From assembly GCA_023397245.1 (NCBI GenBank), contig JAEWUH010000030.1, forward strand, positions 1-23,420: a DNA stretch of 23,420 nt, in the 5' to 3' direction. A model generated the notes under the pieces. The model was not told where the DNA came from, did not search any database, and saw only the letters and a program-made list of their open reading frames with translations. The position numbers and the translations under genes are program-made. Positions 6,834 through 14,542 of the stretch are shown here, one piece after another. The number at the start of each line of letters is the position of its first letter. Within the stretch, counting starts at the first letter, position 1. This DNA comes from Bacillota bacterium. GTDB lineage: Bacteria > Bacillota > Clostridia > Oscillospirales > Acutalibacteraceae.

Positions 6834-8572
6834 TCTATTTTAAACCTCTCATCAATCGCTTCATTCCTTTTCGTTACCTGCTCCAGCGGGATTTTGATAA
6901 GCGGATATTCCCCGGTGACCGGGTTTTTGCCGATATAATCCGCGTAAACCGCGCAGTGCGCGGAGTAAAGCAGGGCAACCCCGCGCTTGATCCCTTTTTT
7001 GCCGCGGGTTTCCTCCCCGCTTTCCAGCTGCCGGACAACGTCTTTCAACGAAGGATCCGGAACGCGCAGAACGGCGGGAAGCCTGCCGGTCGAATTCGAA
7101 GCAAGCCGGTCACAGACCAGCGCGTCGCGCAGGGCGGCCCTCTCCACACCTTTCAGCCCGCTGAAATATTCGTACGCAAGGGCGGTATAGTCGTCCAGCG
7201 AAATGCGCTCCGTTCCCTTTTCGGACGCATATTCCCCAAACCCGCAGAAGAGTTCAAACGGCGGCAGTCCGCTCTGGCTGAATACGTATTCCAGAGTCCG
7301 CCGGAAGCGCCCGCTGTTGGAAAGGCGCTCCAGCGCGTCCTCCGTGCGGTGCAGCAACTGCAGCTCCCGCTGCGACAACCACGGCGTCTCCGTGACCTCG
7401 TAGGGAGGCTCGGGCGAATAGCTGCACGGAAACTCTTCCGGCTGTTCCCGCATGGGCGCTCCGTAAAGCAGCTTTAAAAAACCAAGCTGGAGCATATTTG
7501 GCCGGAGCGAGTATGCCGTATTGAAGCTTTGCGCAAAGCGGCTCAAATCCTCATAGGGAAGTCCGGCGATCAGGTCGATATGAATATGCATATTCGCGTT
7601 TGAAATCAGCCGCGCGATGTTCCGTTTTAATCGCTCCATGTCGGTCTTGCGGTGAACGGCTTCCAGCGTCTTCCCATAAAAGCTCTGCAGTCCGATTTCC
7701 AGCTGCATGGTGCCGACCGGAGCAGCGGAAAGCAGGCGGATTGTTTCGTCGTCCAGCAAATCCCCCGCCAGCTCAAAATGGAAGCATACGCCGTTCGGGA
7801 TTTCTGTTCCGTAGTGTTCAATGATAAACCGGAACAGCTCATTGGACCTTTTTCGGTTGGCGTTAAAGGTACGGTCAACCAGCTTCACGGTCTGCGTCCC
7901 GCTGTTTGCAAGCAGAAGCATTTCCTGCTTGGCGCGCTCCAGATCGAAAAAACGAACATTCCCACAGCGTCCGGAAAGGCAGAAAGCGCACGAATACGGG
8001 CAGCCCCGGCTCGTTTCCAGATAGGCAATGCGTCCTTTGAGCGCGTTAAAATAATCCGGGGTATAGGGAGTCGGCGGCTCCTCTTCCGGGGTATACGGAT
8101 CGGCAATTACCATCCCGTCGCCGCCGCGGCAGCACACGCCCGGTATGTTTTCCGTTTCTTTCCCGATGTTCAGCGCGTTCAGCAGCAGGGCGAACGGCTT
8201 TTCCCCCTCGCCCGAAATCACATAGCTTACAAGCGGCTCTTCGCGCAATGCGGCTTCGGCGTGATAGCTGACCTCCGGCCCGCCCAGAATCACGACGGTA
8301 TCCGGCAGCCTGCTTTTTACAAGGCGGAGCAACCTTTTCGTGGCGGTAATATTCCAAATATAGCAGCAAAACCCGACCACCTGAGGGTTCTGCTCAATGA
8401 TCCTTTGCGCGGCATTCTCTATATTTTCATTAATCGTGCCTTCGATTATCTGCGCGGCGATTCCCTTTTCACAGTAAGCGTTTACCCCGGCGAGCAGGCA
8501 CCATGGCGCCAGCGAGGAATGGATATACTGCGAATTCAGTACGCAGATTACCGCGTTCAATGACTGTTCCAT
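6830..8572 (-). CDS. B12-binding domain radical SAM protein (DUF4080 family)
   Basis: A 580-residue class B-type radical SAM protein. N-terminal cobalamin-binding-like Rossmann domain about 5-150 ('VICVLNSQYIHSSLAPWCL', typical of DUF4080, with GGPE 97-100 and GEGE 121-124). The radical SAM cluster motif is CPYSCAFC (Cys191, Cys195, Cys198), and the C-terminal region matches DUF4080 organisation. I see no DxHxxG motif, so any cobalamin would bind without a histidine ligand. The reaction of the family is not established. The start at 8572 has an AAAGGAAAA site, weak but the best in frame; the longer ORF lacks a ribosome site. It is first in the operon with the desulfurase and ttcA. B12 dependence links it loosely to the cobalamin riboswitch locus at the other end of the window. 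Confidence 0.88.
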   Translation of the reverse strand: MEQSLNAVICVLNSQYIHSSLAPWCLLAGVNAYCEKGIAAQIIEGTINENIENAAQRIIEQNPQVVGFCCYIWNITATKRLLRLVKSRLPDTVVILGGPEVSYHAEAALREEPLVSYVISGEGEKPFALLLNALNIGKETENIPGVCCRGGDGMVIADPYTPEEEPPTPYTPDYFNALKGRIAYLETSRGCPYSCAFCLSGRCGNVRFFDLERAKQEMLLLANSGTQTVKLVDRTFNANRKRSNELFRFIIEHYGTEIPNGVCFHFELAGDLLDDETIRLLSAAPVGTMQLEIGLQSFYGKTLEAVHRKTDMERLKRNIARLISNANMHIHIDLIAGLPYEDLSRFAQSFNTAYSLRPNMLQLGFLKLLYGAPMREQPEEFPCSYSPEPPYEVTETPWLSQRELQLLHRTEDALERLSNSGRFRRTLEYVFSQSGLPPFELFCGFGEYASEKGTERISLDDYTALAYEYFSGLKGVERAALRDALVCDRLASNSTGRLPAVLRVPDPSLKDVVRQLESGEETRGKKGIKRGVALLYSAHCAVYADYIGKNPVTGEYPLIKIPLEQVTKRNEAIDERFKIE

Positions 8573-8619
8573 TCTGTTTTCCTTTTTTGCGCTTTCGCTG
8601 TTTTCTTTTCCTTGCTCAT
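8557..8619 (-). CDS. Possible 20-residue basic leader peptide overlapping the radical SAM start
   Basis: An ATG at 8619 with AGGAAG five bases upstream opens a 20-codon frame rich in lysine (MSKEKKTAKAQKRKTEWNSH) that ends 16 bases inside the radical SAM gene, in another frame. Its ribosome site is better than that of the downstream gene, so it could couple translation. It may equally be chance, and there is no family evidence. Confidence 0.3.
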   Translation of the reverse strand: MSKEKKTAKAQKRKTEWNSH

Positions 8620-8662
8620 TTTTCTTCCTGACCCCGTCATTCGCTGTTTTGTTACGCTGTTT

Positions 8663-8671
8663 ATTATAGCA
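8663..8671 (-). promoter_or_regulatory. Extended -10 promoter of the radical SAM operon
   Basis: On the minus strand TGCTATAAT: a perfect TATAAT (8663-8668) preceded by the TGN extended -10 element. A -35 is weak (TTGAAT at a 15-base spacing). The predicted transcript start is near 8656, giving a leader of about 85 bases. I see no terminator between this point and the upstream surface-protein gene, so read-through is possible. Confidence 0.55.
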
Positions 8672-8703
8672 CCGATTGCCAAAATTCAAAATATAAAAAT
8701 CTC

Positions 8704-9855
8704 CTACTGTTTTTTCCCATTCAGTTTCAGCCAGAAGGTCAGGAACATTCCGACCAGAACGCAGAGCAAAGCGGCCAGCAGGCCGGTTACAAATACCGGC
8801 ATCTGGTTGCCGACCAGAATAATATTTCGGCCGCCCCCGCCGGCGTATGCCGGCTGCGTCTGAGCTGTTTCTCCGTCATTCGCCTGGCCGGCCGCCTCCG
8901 CAGTTTCCGGCCCCGCTTCGGATTCCGGCTCGTATCCGGCGTTTCCTGTGGCCCGGTCCGTTTTGCTGCCTGAAGTGCCCCTGCCGGAAGCCGCGCTTTC
9001 CGCCTGCTTATTTTTGGTCTGAACCTTCGCAGCCGCCGTCCCGCCCCGCGAATCCGTTTCCGGGCTTTCCGGCGCGGCAGCCCGGCTGACTGTGACGATA
9101 TACTGAGCCTTGTTCTCTTTATTCTCCGAAGTAACGGTCGCGACGATATTGGTCTTGGAGCCTGCCTTTCCGAGCGACTTACGGTTAATTTTCACCGTAC
9201 CGTTCCTTCCGGCGTCAGCCGTAAATTCCACGGAACGCACATCGTAATCCACCCGCAGGGTGTACTCGCAGACATCCGACGAAAACTCCGGGCTGAGTTT
9301 CCCCTCTGACGGTACCAACGCATTCAGGTAAGCCTCATCCGATTTTCCCACCGGCTGTTCCACCTTAAGCGGCATGTTTTCGTCATAATTCAGATTCAGC
9401 TGCTCTGCCTGATAATTGCAGATCTGATCGATATGCGCTTCCACATTCGTCGTTCCGTCCGAAACCCCTTCCTTTACCTTAAACACAAAGGATATGATAT
9501 TGCCGGAAAGCTCCGGCGCGGAAGTCCCGTCCGTATTGCAGACATAAACGCTGAGAATGGGGTTTCCGGCGCTGTTTGTGGCCATGGTTCCGCTTTTGAT
9601 CTGGCCGGAGGTTTCGGTGCGGACAAAGCCGAGGATTTTATCGTCGTAACCGACACGCATCCGGAATCCGGCCGCCGTGTCGGCGGTCTGGTTTGCGTTG
9701 ATGCGGAGCTTGACGAGGTCACCGGAGGACACGCTTTCCGTACTCAGGCTGAACGTAAAATACGGAACGGTTTCAGCGCATGCGTTCAGCGGATGCAATA
9801 CAGCCGCCCCCAGAAACAAAAAGAGAAGGAGGACCGCATTTAAAAATTTTTTCAA
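8704..9855 (-). CDS. Membrane-anchored surface protein with cohesin-like and cadherin-like domains
   Basis: A 383-residue exported protein. Signal peptide 1-27 (cleavage after ACA), then a cohesin-like beta-sandwich of about 30-165 ('VPYFTFSLSTESVSSGDLVKLRINANQ ... FRMRVGYDDKILGF ... SFVFKVKEGVSDGTT'), typical of the dockerin-binding or structurally related cohesin superfamily. A cadherin-like beta-sandwich follows at about 172-260 ('LVPSEGKLSPEFSSDVCEYTLRV ... YIVTVSR'). A long Gly/Ala/Ser/Glu-rich linker (about 262-345), a single membrane helix (about 353-375) and the basic tail KLNGKKQ hold it in the membrane with the domains outside. The start is TTG at 9855 with GGGGG seven bases upstream; no ATG fits. 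A true cellulosomal role is unproved, since no dockerin protein is in the window. Confidence 0.82.
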   Translation of the reverse strand: MKKFLNAVLLLFLFLGAAVLHPLNACAETVPYFTFSLSTESVSSGDLVKLRINANQTADTAAGFRMRVGYDDKILGFVRTETSGQIKSGTMATNSAGNPILSVYVCNTDGTSAPELSGNIISFVFKVKEGVSDGTTNVEAHIDQICNYQAEQLNLNYDENMPLKVEQPVGKSDEAYLNALVPSEGKLSPEFSSDVCEYTLRVDYDVRSVEFTADAGRNGTVKINRKSLGKAGSKTNIVATVTSENKENKAQYIVTVSRAAAPESPETDSRGGTAAAKVQTKNKQAESAASGRGTSGSKTDRATGNAGYEPESEAGPETAEAAGQANDGETAQTQPAYAGGGGRNIILVGNQMPVFVTGLLAALLCVLVGMFLTFWLKLNGKKQ

Positions 9856-9880
9856 TGCCTGTCCCCCTTCCGATTACGAA

Positions 9881-9903
9881 CCGGCCGCGGGAAACACGGC
9901 CGG
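9881..9903. other. GC-rich hairpin between two minus-strand genes
   Basis: A perfect 7-bp inverted repeat (CCGGCCG, 9881-9887, with CGGCCGG, 9897-9903). Only the plus strand has a T-run after it, so it would not terminate the minus-strand genes in the usual way. It may be an antisense-direction terminator or simply an mRNA stem before the TTG-start gene. Confidence 0.4.
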
Positions 9904-9922
9904 ATTTTTATTGAATTGTACA

Positions 9923-10438
9923 TTACGCGGTAACGGTCTGCCCCATTTCGCCTGAGTGCAGGTCACGCAGGCGTTTTTTGCGCAAAACCTGCAGCCGGAA
10001 CCGGTTGTAGCGCTGTATCACGGCAAAGGGCGCGTTGCCCAGCAAAATCAGGAACGAGAATACAAGGCCAACCAGCAGCGGATTGATAATCAGTGTAACG
10101 ACTACGCAAATGCAGTTTTTCATATGCATCCACTCGCCGCGGCAGGTTTCCATTATAAATTCGTCGAGATAGTCAATCGAAATATCCGTAAGATGTTCCT
10201 TGGAAAAGCCGTCCTTTCCGATGTGCTGCGGGACTCTATCCTTCCAAAGCTGGATTTTCAGCTTCTCCCTGTACCACCGGCCGCCGTGCTCCCATGTTTT
10301 GGGCGCAAACCGTTCCTTGGACGGATTAAAAAACGAATGCGGCAATTTAATGCAGAGCAGAAAGATTACGATATGCCAAAGCCCGATAATCAAAAGGTTC
10401 CACATAAACATATTGATGAATGATAAATTTTTCAGCAT
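9923..10438 (-). CDS. CrtO-like (glycosyl-4,4'-diaponeurosporenoate acyltransferase family) membrane protein
   Basis: A 171-residue protein with two hydrophobic regions (about 10-31 and 109-134) around a conserved soluble core. The core carries 'FFNPSKERFAPKTWEHGG' followed by 'RWYREKLKIQLWKDRVP', a pattern I recognise from the CrtO/acyltransferase-like family, plus 'ETCRGEWMHM' (98-107) and 'PFAVIQRYNRFRL' near the C-terminus. Staphylococcal CrtO adds an acyl chain to a carotenoid glycoside in the membrane, but many Clostridia carry members with no carotenoid pathway and no such genes are seen here, so the substrate is unknown. The start at 10438 has GGGGAGGG seven bases upstream; the longer frame to 10492 would include the operator and is rejected. 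Confidence 0.75.
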   Translation of the reverse strand: MLKNLSFINMFMWNLLIIGLWHIVIFLLCIKLPHSFFNPSKERFAPKTWEHGGRWYREKLKIQLWKDRVPQHIGKDGFSKEHLTDISIDYLDEFIMETCRGEWMHMKNCICVVVTLIINPLLVGLVFSFLILLGNAPFAVIQRYNRFRLQVLRKKRLRDLHSGEMGQTVTA

Positions 10439-10482
10439 CTGTAATCCCTCCCCGAATAGTTTATTATATGTACTTAAGATGA

Positions 10483-10526
10483 ATAATATCAAATGATATT
10501 ATATTACAAAATTGCAAAGTATGCAA
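10483..10526 (-). promoter_or_regulatory. Promoter with 20-bp palindromic operator
   Basis: Minus-strand promoter: -35 TTGCAT (10521-10526), a 17-base spacer and a perfect -10 TATAAT (10498-10503). A perfect inverted repeat with 9-bp arms (ATAATATCA and TGATATTAT, two bases between) spans 10483-10502 and covers the -10 and likely start point. Such placement suits a repressor; no regulator gene is adjacent. Confidence 0.65.
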
Positions 10527-10593
10527 GATGATTAATGATCGGCATAAACGGCAAGTTCAGCCAGCGCATCTCCGTGCGGCTCCGGCAACCGGA

Positions 10594-10624
10594 AAAAGGG
10601 CGAAGCATTTTGCTTCACCCTTTT
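10594..10624 (-). terminator. Terminator of the glutamate synthase operon
   Basis: A 14-bp stem (10594-10607 with 10611-10624, one G-T pair) with a three-base loop; on the minus strand it ends in a T-run. It lies 15 bases past the stop of the GXGXG gene. Confidence 0.88.
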
Positions 10625-10638
10625 ATAATATGCGGTTA

Positions 10639-11361
10639 TTAATAAACAGTATACAGTGCCTTGTAAGGATTTTTAGTGTTCGGCGTCAGGACAAAAAACT
10701 GCTTTGAAAGAATCTCCTGCTTGTTTACGCCGAAGTATCCGCAGAATTCCTCCAGATGGCCATCGATCGCCGCCAGATCCTCCGCGGTTGCGGGAGCCGC
10801 GCAAACCTGCTCCGGCAGGTCGGAAGGCAATTCCTCACAGCGCAAATACATTTTGCCGCCGTGCATTCCCGTGCCGCAAAAGCTGCCGACCGGCACCTTT
10901 TTCTGCGAATCGAGGCCAAGCACGATGATCGTGCCGCCGGCCTGATATTCGCCCAGGAAGCTCCCGGCTTCCCCGCCGATTACAACGAGAGGCTGGTGGG
11001 TTTTGTACGCTTTCATATGGATCCCGGCACGGTAGCCCGCGTTGCCGCGCACAAAAATTTTTCCGCCGCGCATCGCGTAGCCCGTAGCGTCGCCGCTGGA
11101 GCCTTCAATCACGATTACGCCCTCGTTCATGGTATCGCCGGTTTCATCCTGCGCGTTGCCTTTTACCCGGAGGGTGCCTCCGTTCAGGTAGCAGCCCAGA
11201 TCGTTGCCCGGTACGCCGTGAATCGTAATATGTTTCGCTTCCATGCCCGCGCCGATGTATCGCTGCCCGATGCAGTTTTCAATCGTGATTTCCTGCTCCT
11301 GCGCGTCGCGGACTTCATTATTCAGTTCAATAAAATATTTATTTTCGGCATTGATAGTCAT
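10639..11361 (-). CDS. Glutamate synthase GXGXG-domain protein (GltB3-type subunit)
   Basis: A 240-residue protein equivalent to the C-terminal GXGXG beta-helix domain of the large glutamate synthase subunit. Successive glycine repeats are visible ('GAGMEAKHITIHGVPGNDLG', 'GGTLRVKGNAQDETGDTMNEG', 'GGKIFVRGNAGYRAGIHM', 'GEAGSFLGEYQAGGTIIVLG'). In complete enzymes this domain is structural and helps join the amidotransferase and synthase sites. It is last in a five-gene operon whose members together rebuild a glutamate synthase. Its ATG overlaps the stop of the oxidoreductase gene by four bases (ATGA). Related GXGXG subunits occur in formylmethanofuran dehydrogenase, but the neighbours settle the choice. 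Confidence 0.92.
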   Translation of the reverse strand: MTINAENKYFIELNNEVRDAQEQEITIENCIGQRYIGAGMEAKHITIHGVPGNDLGCYLNGGTLRVKGNAQDETGDTMNEGVIVIEGSSGDATGYAMRGGKIFVRGNAGYRAGIHMKAYKTHQPLVVIGGEAGSFLGEYQAGGTIIVLGLDSQKKVPVGSFCGTGMHGGKMYLRCEELPSDLPEQVCAAPATAEDLAAIDGHLEEFCGYFGVNKQEILSKQFFVLTPNTKNPYKALYTVY

Positions 11362-12590
11362 GCTTTGGCACCTCCAAGCTTAACGGCCCGTTCCGCCGCG
11401 GCAAACGCCATGAGCTGGGGTTTTTGTTTGATCAGCTCAAAATCGACGGTATCGAGCGGGGTTTTTTCGCGGATCAGGGAGGTATAGATGCCCGCCCTGG
11501 CAACTTCGCCGATGAGGATATAGCCCTTGAGCAGGTTATCGCGTGTAATGAGCTTTTTATAGCCGTTCTCCGTTTTTACCGTATAGGCCTCGCCGTTGTA
11601 GCTGCCAGCCGTGATGATATGCAGCCCGAAGAAACCGATTGCGTTCATCGGGATCGCCTTGTCGTAAATCTTTTCGCCGCCCGCCATGTTGATGCCGGCG
11701 GTTTCGCCCTGCATATGGGCGTTCGGCCAGAGCGCGAGCACGCGCAGGGTATCCTCAGTGATATCAAAGCTCTCGCTGCAGTCGCCCGCGGCGTAAACGC
11801 CCGGAAGGTTTGTGGCGCAGTGATCGTCCGAAACGACTCCCTTACCCACCTTGCAGCCGATTTCCGCAGCAAGCTTTGTGTTCGGCCTTACGCCGACGGC
11901 AAGAACCAGAACGTCAAAATCAACCGTTTCGCCGCTCTTCAGCTCCGCCGAGTCTGCGTGGAACTGGGCGACGCTGTTGCTCAAGATGAATTTTACGCCC
12001 TTGCTCTCGATATGCTTCTGCATGATCGCGGAGCCGTCCTCATCGAGGATGCTGGGGAGAATGCGGGGAGCCAGATCGACCACCGTAATGGATTTGACCT
12101 TGCTGAGGATGCCCTCCGCACATTTTAACCCGATCAGGCCCGCGCCGATGATCAGCACGCGGCTTTCCGGGGTAATCGCAGCCTGCAGCGCTTTCGCGTC
12201 GTCAAGCTTCATAAAGGAGATTTTCTCTTTTACTTCGTCCAGCCCGGCCATAGGCGGCACAAACGGGGAGGAACCGGTGGCGAACAGCAGCTTGTCGAAC
12301 GGTACGGGTTCGCCCTTATCCACAATAACCTGCTTATTCTCGTAATCGACCTTTGTAACGGTCGTACCGAGCATCAGGTTTACGTCATTTTCCTGATAAA
12401 AGCTGTCCGGGCGGTATTTCATTTTCTGTTCGGTGGTTTTTCCGTAAATCAGGTAAGAGATGAGAGGGCGTGAATACACGTGATGGTTCTCGTCGGTGAT
12501 GACCGTGATTTTTCCGGTCTGATCCACCGAGCGGATTCCCTCGATGCAGCCAACCGCGGCAGCGGAATTTCCAATAATTACATAATTCAT
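11358..12590 (-). CDS. FAD/NAD(P)-binding oxidoreductase of the glutamate synthase operon
   Basis: A 410-residue two-dinucleotide-binding flavoprotein. N-terminal FAD fold 'MNYVIIGNSAAAVGCIEGI', NAD(P)-binding fold about 145-165 ('RVLIIGAGLIGLKCAEGI') and the second FAD motif 'LPGVYAAGDCSESF'. It resembles NADH-dependent ferredoxin- or rubredoxin-reductase-type enzymes and lacks the active-site CxxxxC of disulfide reductases. It probably passes electrons from NAD(P)H through the neighbouring ferredoxin to the synthase, doing the job of GltD. I chose ATG 12590, preceded by GAGGTGA at a good distance; the in-frame GTG at 12599 overlaps the upstream stop and has its ribosome site too close. Confidence 0.88.
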   Translation of the reverse strand: MNYVIIGNSAAAVGCIEGIRSVDQTGKITVITDENHHVYSRPLISYLIYGKTTEQKMKYRPDSFYQENDVNLMLGTTVTKVDYENKQVIVDKGEPVPFDKLLFATGSSPFVPPMAGLDEVKEKISFMKLDDAKALQAAITPESRVLIIGAGLIGLKCAEGILSKVKSITVVDLAPRILPSILDEDGSAIMQKHIESKGVKFILSNSVAQFHADSAELKSGETVDFDVLVLAVGVRPNTKLAAEIGCKVGKGVVSDDHCATNLPGVYAAGDCSESFDITEDTLRVLALWPNAHMQGETAGINMAGGEKIYDKAIPMNAIGFFGLHIITAGSYNGEAYTVKTENGYKKLITRDNLLKGYILIGEVARAGIYTSLIREKTPLDTVDFELIKQKPQLMAFAAAERAVKLGGAKA

Positions 12591-12595
12591 CTCGT

Positions 12596-13027
12596 TCACC
12601 TCTCCTCAAATACGATCGCTTTGTTGGGGCAGCCCTGCACACAGGCGGGCTCGCCGCAGGAATTGTTCACGCAAAGCTCGCATTTTTGAATGACGCTCCC
12701 GTCGCTGTTGGGCATTACCGCGCCATAGGGGCAAACCAGAACGCAGGTGTAGCAGCCTACGCATTTGTCCTTATCCACCTGGATCACGCCGTCTTTTTTG
12801 CTCAGCGCACCGGTGATGCAGCTCTTCACACAGAGAGGCTCCTCGCAGTGGCGGCAGGAAACAGCAAAGTTGATGCCCTGCCCCTCTTCAATCTGGATGC
12901 GGGGATGGATTTTTACATCCTTCAGCGCCTTTACCATATCGTCGCTGCCGGAATTGGCAAAAGCACAGTTATATTCGCAGAGATGGCAGCCGAGGCACCA
13001 TTTTTCGTTCACATAAACACGTTTCAT
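12596..13027 (-). CDS. Four-cluster 4Fe-4S ferredoxin-type electron carrier
   Basis: A 143-residue iron-sulfur protein of the HycB/DmsB-like type. Four cysteine groups are visible: Cys11, 14, 17, 21; Cys58, 61, 66, 70; Cys89, 92, 95, 99; and Cys116, 119, 124, 129, 133, enough for four 4Fe-4S clusters. Such subunits carry electrons between redox partners. Its place between the FMN synthase and the FAD oxidoreductase suggests that it wires the two together in the cytoplasm. The ATG at 13027 is three bases after the upstream stop, with a weak GGGGGAA ribosome site, so it probably relies on coupling. Confidence 0.92.
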   Translation of the reverse strand: MKRVYVNEKWCLGCHLCEYNCAFANSGSDDMVKALKDVKIHPRIQIEEGQGINFAVSCRHCEEPLCVKSCITGALSKKDGVIQVDKDKCVGCYTCVLVCPYGAVMPNSDGSVIQKCELCVNNSCGEPACVQGCPNKAIVFEER

Positions 13028-13030
13028 CGC

Positions 13031-14542
13031 TTATTCCCCCGCATGCTTGATTCCGAGGATCTCAAGCTCTTTCTCGTTTAATCCGATGCCGCGCAGCATC
13101 AGGCGGTTGCCCTTGAGCGCTTCAATCGAGTTAATTCCCATGCCGCCCATCATTTCCATAATTTCGTGCTGCCACGAGGAAACGAGGTTTACAAGGCGTT
13201 TGTAGCCGATATCGGGGTTCAGGCGCTTTACAAGGTCCGGCCGCTGGGTTGCAATACCCCAGTTGCACTTGCCGGCCTGGCAGGTGCGGCAGAGGTGGCA
13301 GCCGAGCGCGAGCAGGGCAGCGGTGCCGATGTAGACCGCATCCGCGCCGAGCGCGATAGCCTTTACGATATCCGCGGAATTGCGGATACTGCCGCCGACG
13401 ACAATAGAAACGTTGTTGCGGATATTTTCCTGGCGCAGACGCTCGTCGACTGCCGCCAGCGCAAGCTCAATCGGGATACCTACGTTGTCGCGGATACGCG
13501 TCGGCGCGGCGCCCGTGCCTCCGCGGTAGCCGTCGATCGCGATGATGTCGGCGCCGCTGCGGGCAATACCGCTGGCGATTGCCGCCACATTGTGCACCGC
13601 CGCGATCTTTACGATAACCGGCTTCTTATAGTTCGTCGCTTCCTTTAAGGAGAAAACAAGCTGACGGAGGTCTTCAATGGAGTAAATATCGTGATGCGGT
13701 GCGGGCGAGATCGCGTCCGAGCCCTCCGGAATCATTCTGGTGCGGGAAACGTCGCCGACGATCTTGGCGCCCGGAAGATGGCCGCCGATGCCGGGCTTTG
13801 CGCCCTGGCCGATCTTGATCTCGATGGCGGCGCCGGCTTCCAGAAAGCCCTTATGAACGCCGAAGCGTCCGGATGCCACCTGTACGATGGTATTGGGGCC
13901 GTATTTGTAAAAGTCCTCGTGCAGGCCGCCCTCGCCGGTGTTATAGTAGGTGCCGAGTTCCTGCGCGGCGCGTGCAAGGCTCTCATGGGCGTTGTAGCTG
14001 ATGGAGCCGTAGCTCATGGCGGAAAACATGATCGGCACGGAAAGCTTGAGGTTCGGAGGCAGGTTGTCGGTATTGATGGTGCCGTCCGGGTTGCGCTCAA
14101 TGCTTTCCGGGCTCTTGCCCAGAAAAGTGCGGGTTTCCATCGGCTCGCGGAGCGGGTCGATGGACGGGTTGGTAACCTGGGAAGCGTTGATCAGTATCTT
14201 ATCCCAGTAAACCGGGTACGGCTTCGGGTTTCCCATAGAAGAAAGAAGCATGCCGCCCGTGCTGGCCTGACGATAAACCTCGGTAATGGTTTCGTTCGAC
14301 CAGTTTGCGTTGGTTTTAAAGGTATGGTCGGTTTTAACAATCTTCAGCGCGTGGGTCGGGCAGAGCGAAACGCAGCGCTGGCAGTCCACACATTTGGAAT
14401 CATCGCTTTTCATCAGGTTCAGTTCCGCGTCGTAGGAGTGGACCTCGTTGGAGCATTGGCGCTCGCAGACACGGCAGGCAATGCAGCGCTGCGGGTTGCG
14501 GACCACTTCATACTCGGGATAAATATAATCGATTGCCATCAT
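13031..14542 (-). CDS. Glutamate synthase FMN-binding domain protein with N-terminal ferredoxin (GltB2-type)
   Basis: A 503-residue protein. The N-terminus carries two 4Fe-4S sites (Cys20, 23, 26, 30 and Cys51, 54, 57, 61). Residues about 90-490 form the FMN-binding TIM barrel of glutamate synthase, with 'GAAIEIKIGQGAKPGIGGHL', 'IAIDGYRGGTGAAP', 'VVGGSIRNSADIVKAIALGA' and the cysteine-rich 'CHLCRTCQAGKC' (Cys415, 418, 421, 426) then 'NWGIATQRPDL', where the classic enzyme binds a 3Fe-4S cluster. It makes glutamate from 2-oxoglutarate and ammonia delivered by the amidotransferase subunit. Compact archaeal-type glutamate synthases share this ferredoxin-plus-synthase form. It begins within the stop of the amidotransferase gene (TAATG), so the two are translationally coupled; a second ATG follows at 14539. 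Confidence 0.94.
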   Translation of the reverse strand: MMAIDYIYPEYEVVRNPQRCIACRVCERQCSNEVHSYDAELNLMKSDDSKCVDCQRCVSLCPTHALKIVKTDHTFKTNANWSNETITEVYRQASTGGMLLSSMGNPKPYPVYWDKILINASQVTNPSIDPLREPMETRTFLGKSPESIERNPDGTINTDNLPPNLKLSVPIMFSAMSYGSISYNAHESLARAAQELGTYYNTGEGGLHEDFYKYGPNTIVQVASGRFGVHKGFLEAGAAIEIKIGQGAKPGIGGHLPGAKIVGDVSRTRMIPEGSDAISPAPHHDIYSIEDLRQLVFSLKEATNYKKPVIVKIAAVHNVAAIASGIARSGADIIAIDGYRGGTGAAPTRIRDNVGIPIELALAAVDERLRQENIRNNVSIVVGGSIRNSADIVKAIALGADAVYIGTAALLALGCHLCRTCQAGKCNWGIATQRPDLVKRLNPDIGYKRLVNLVSSWQHEIMEMMGGMGINSIEALKGNRLMLRGIGLNEKELEILGIKHAGE

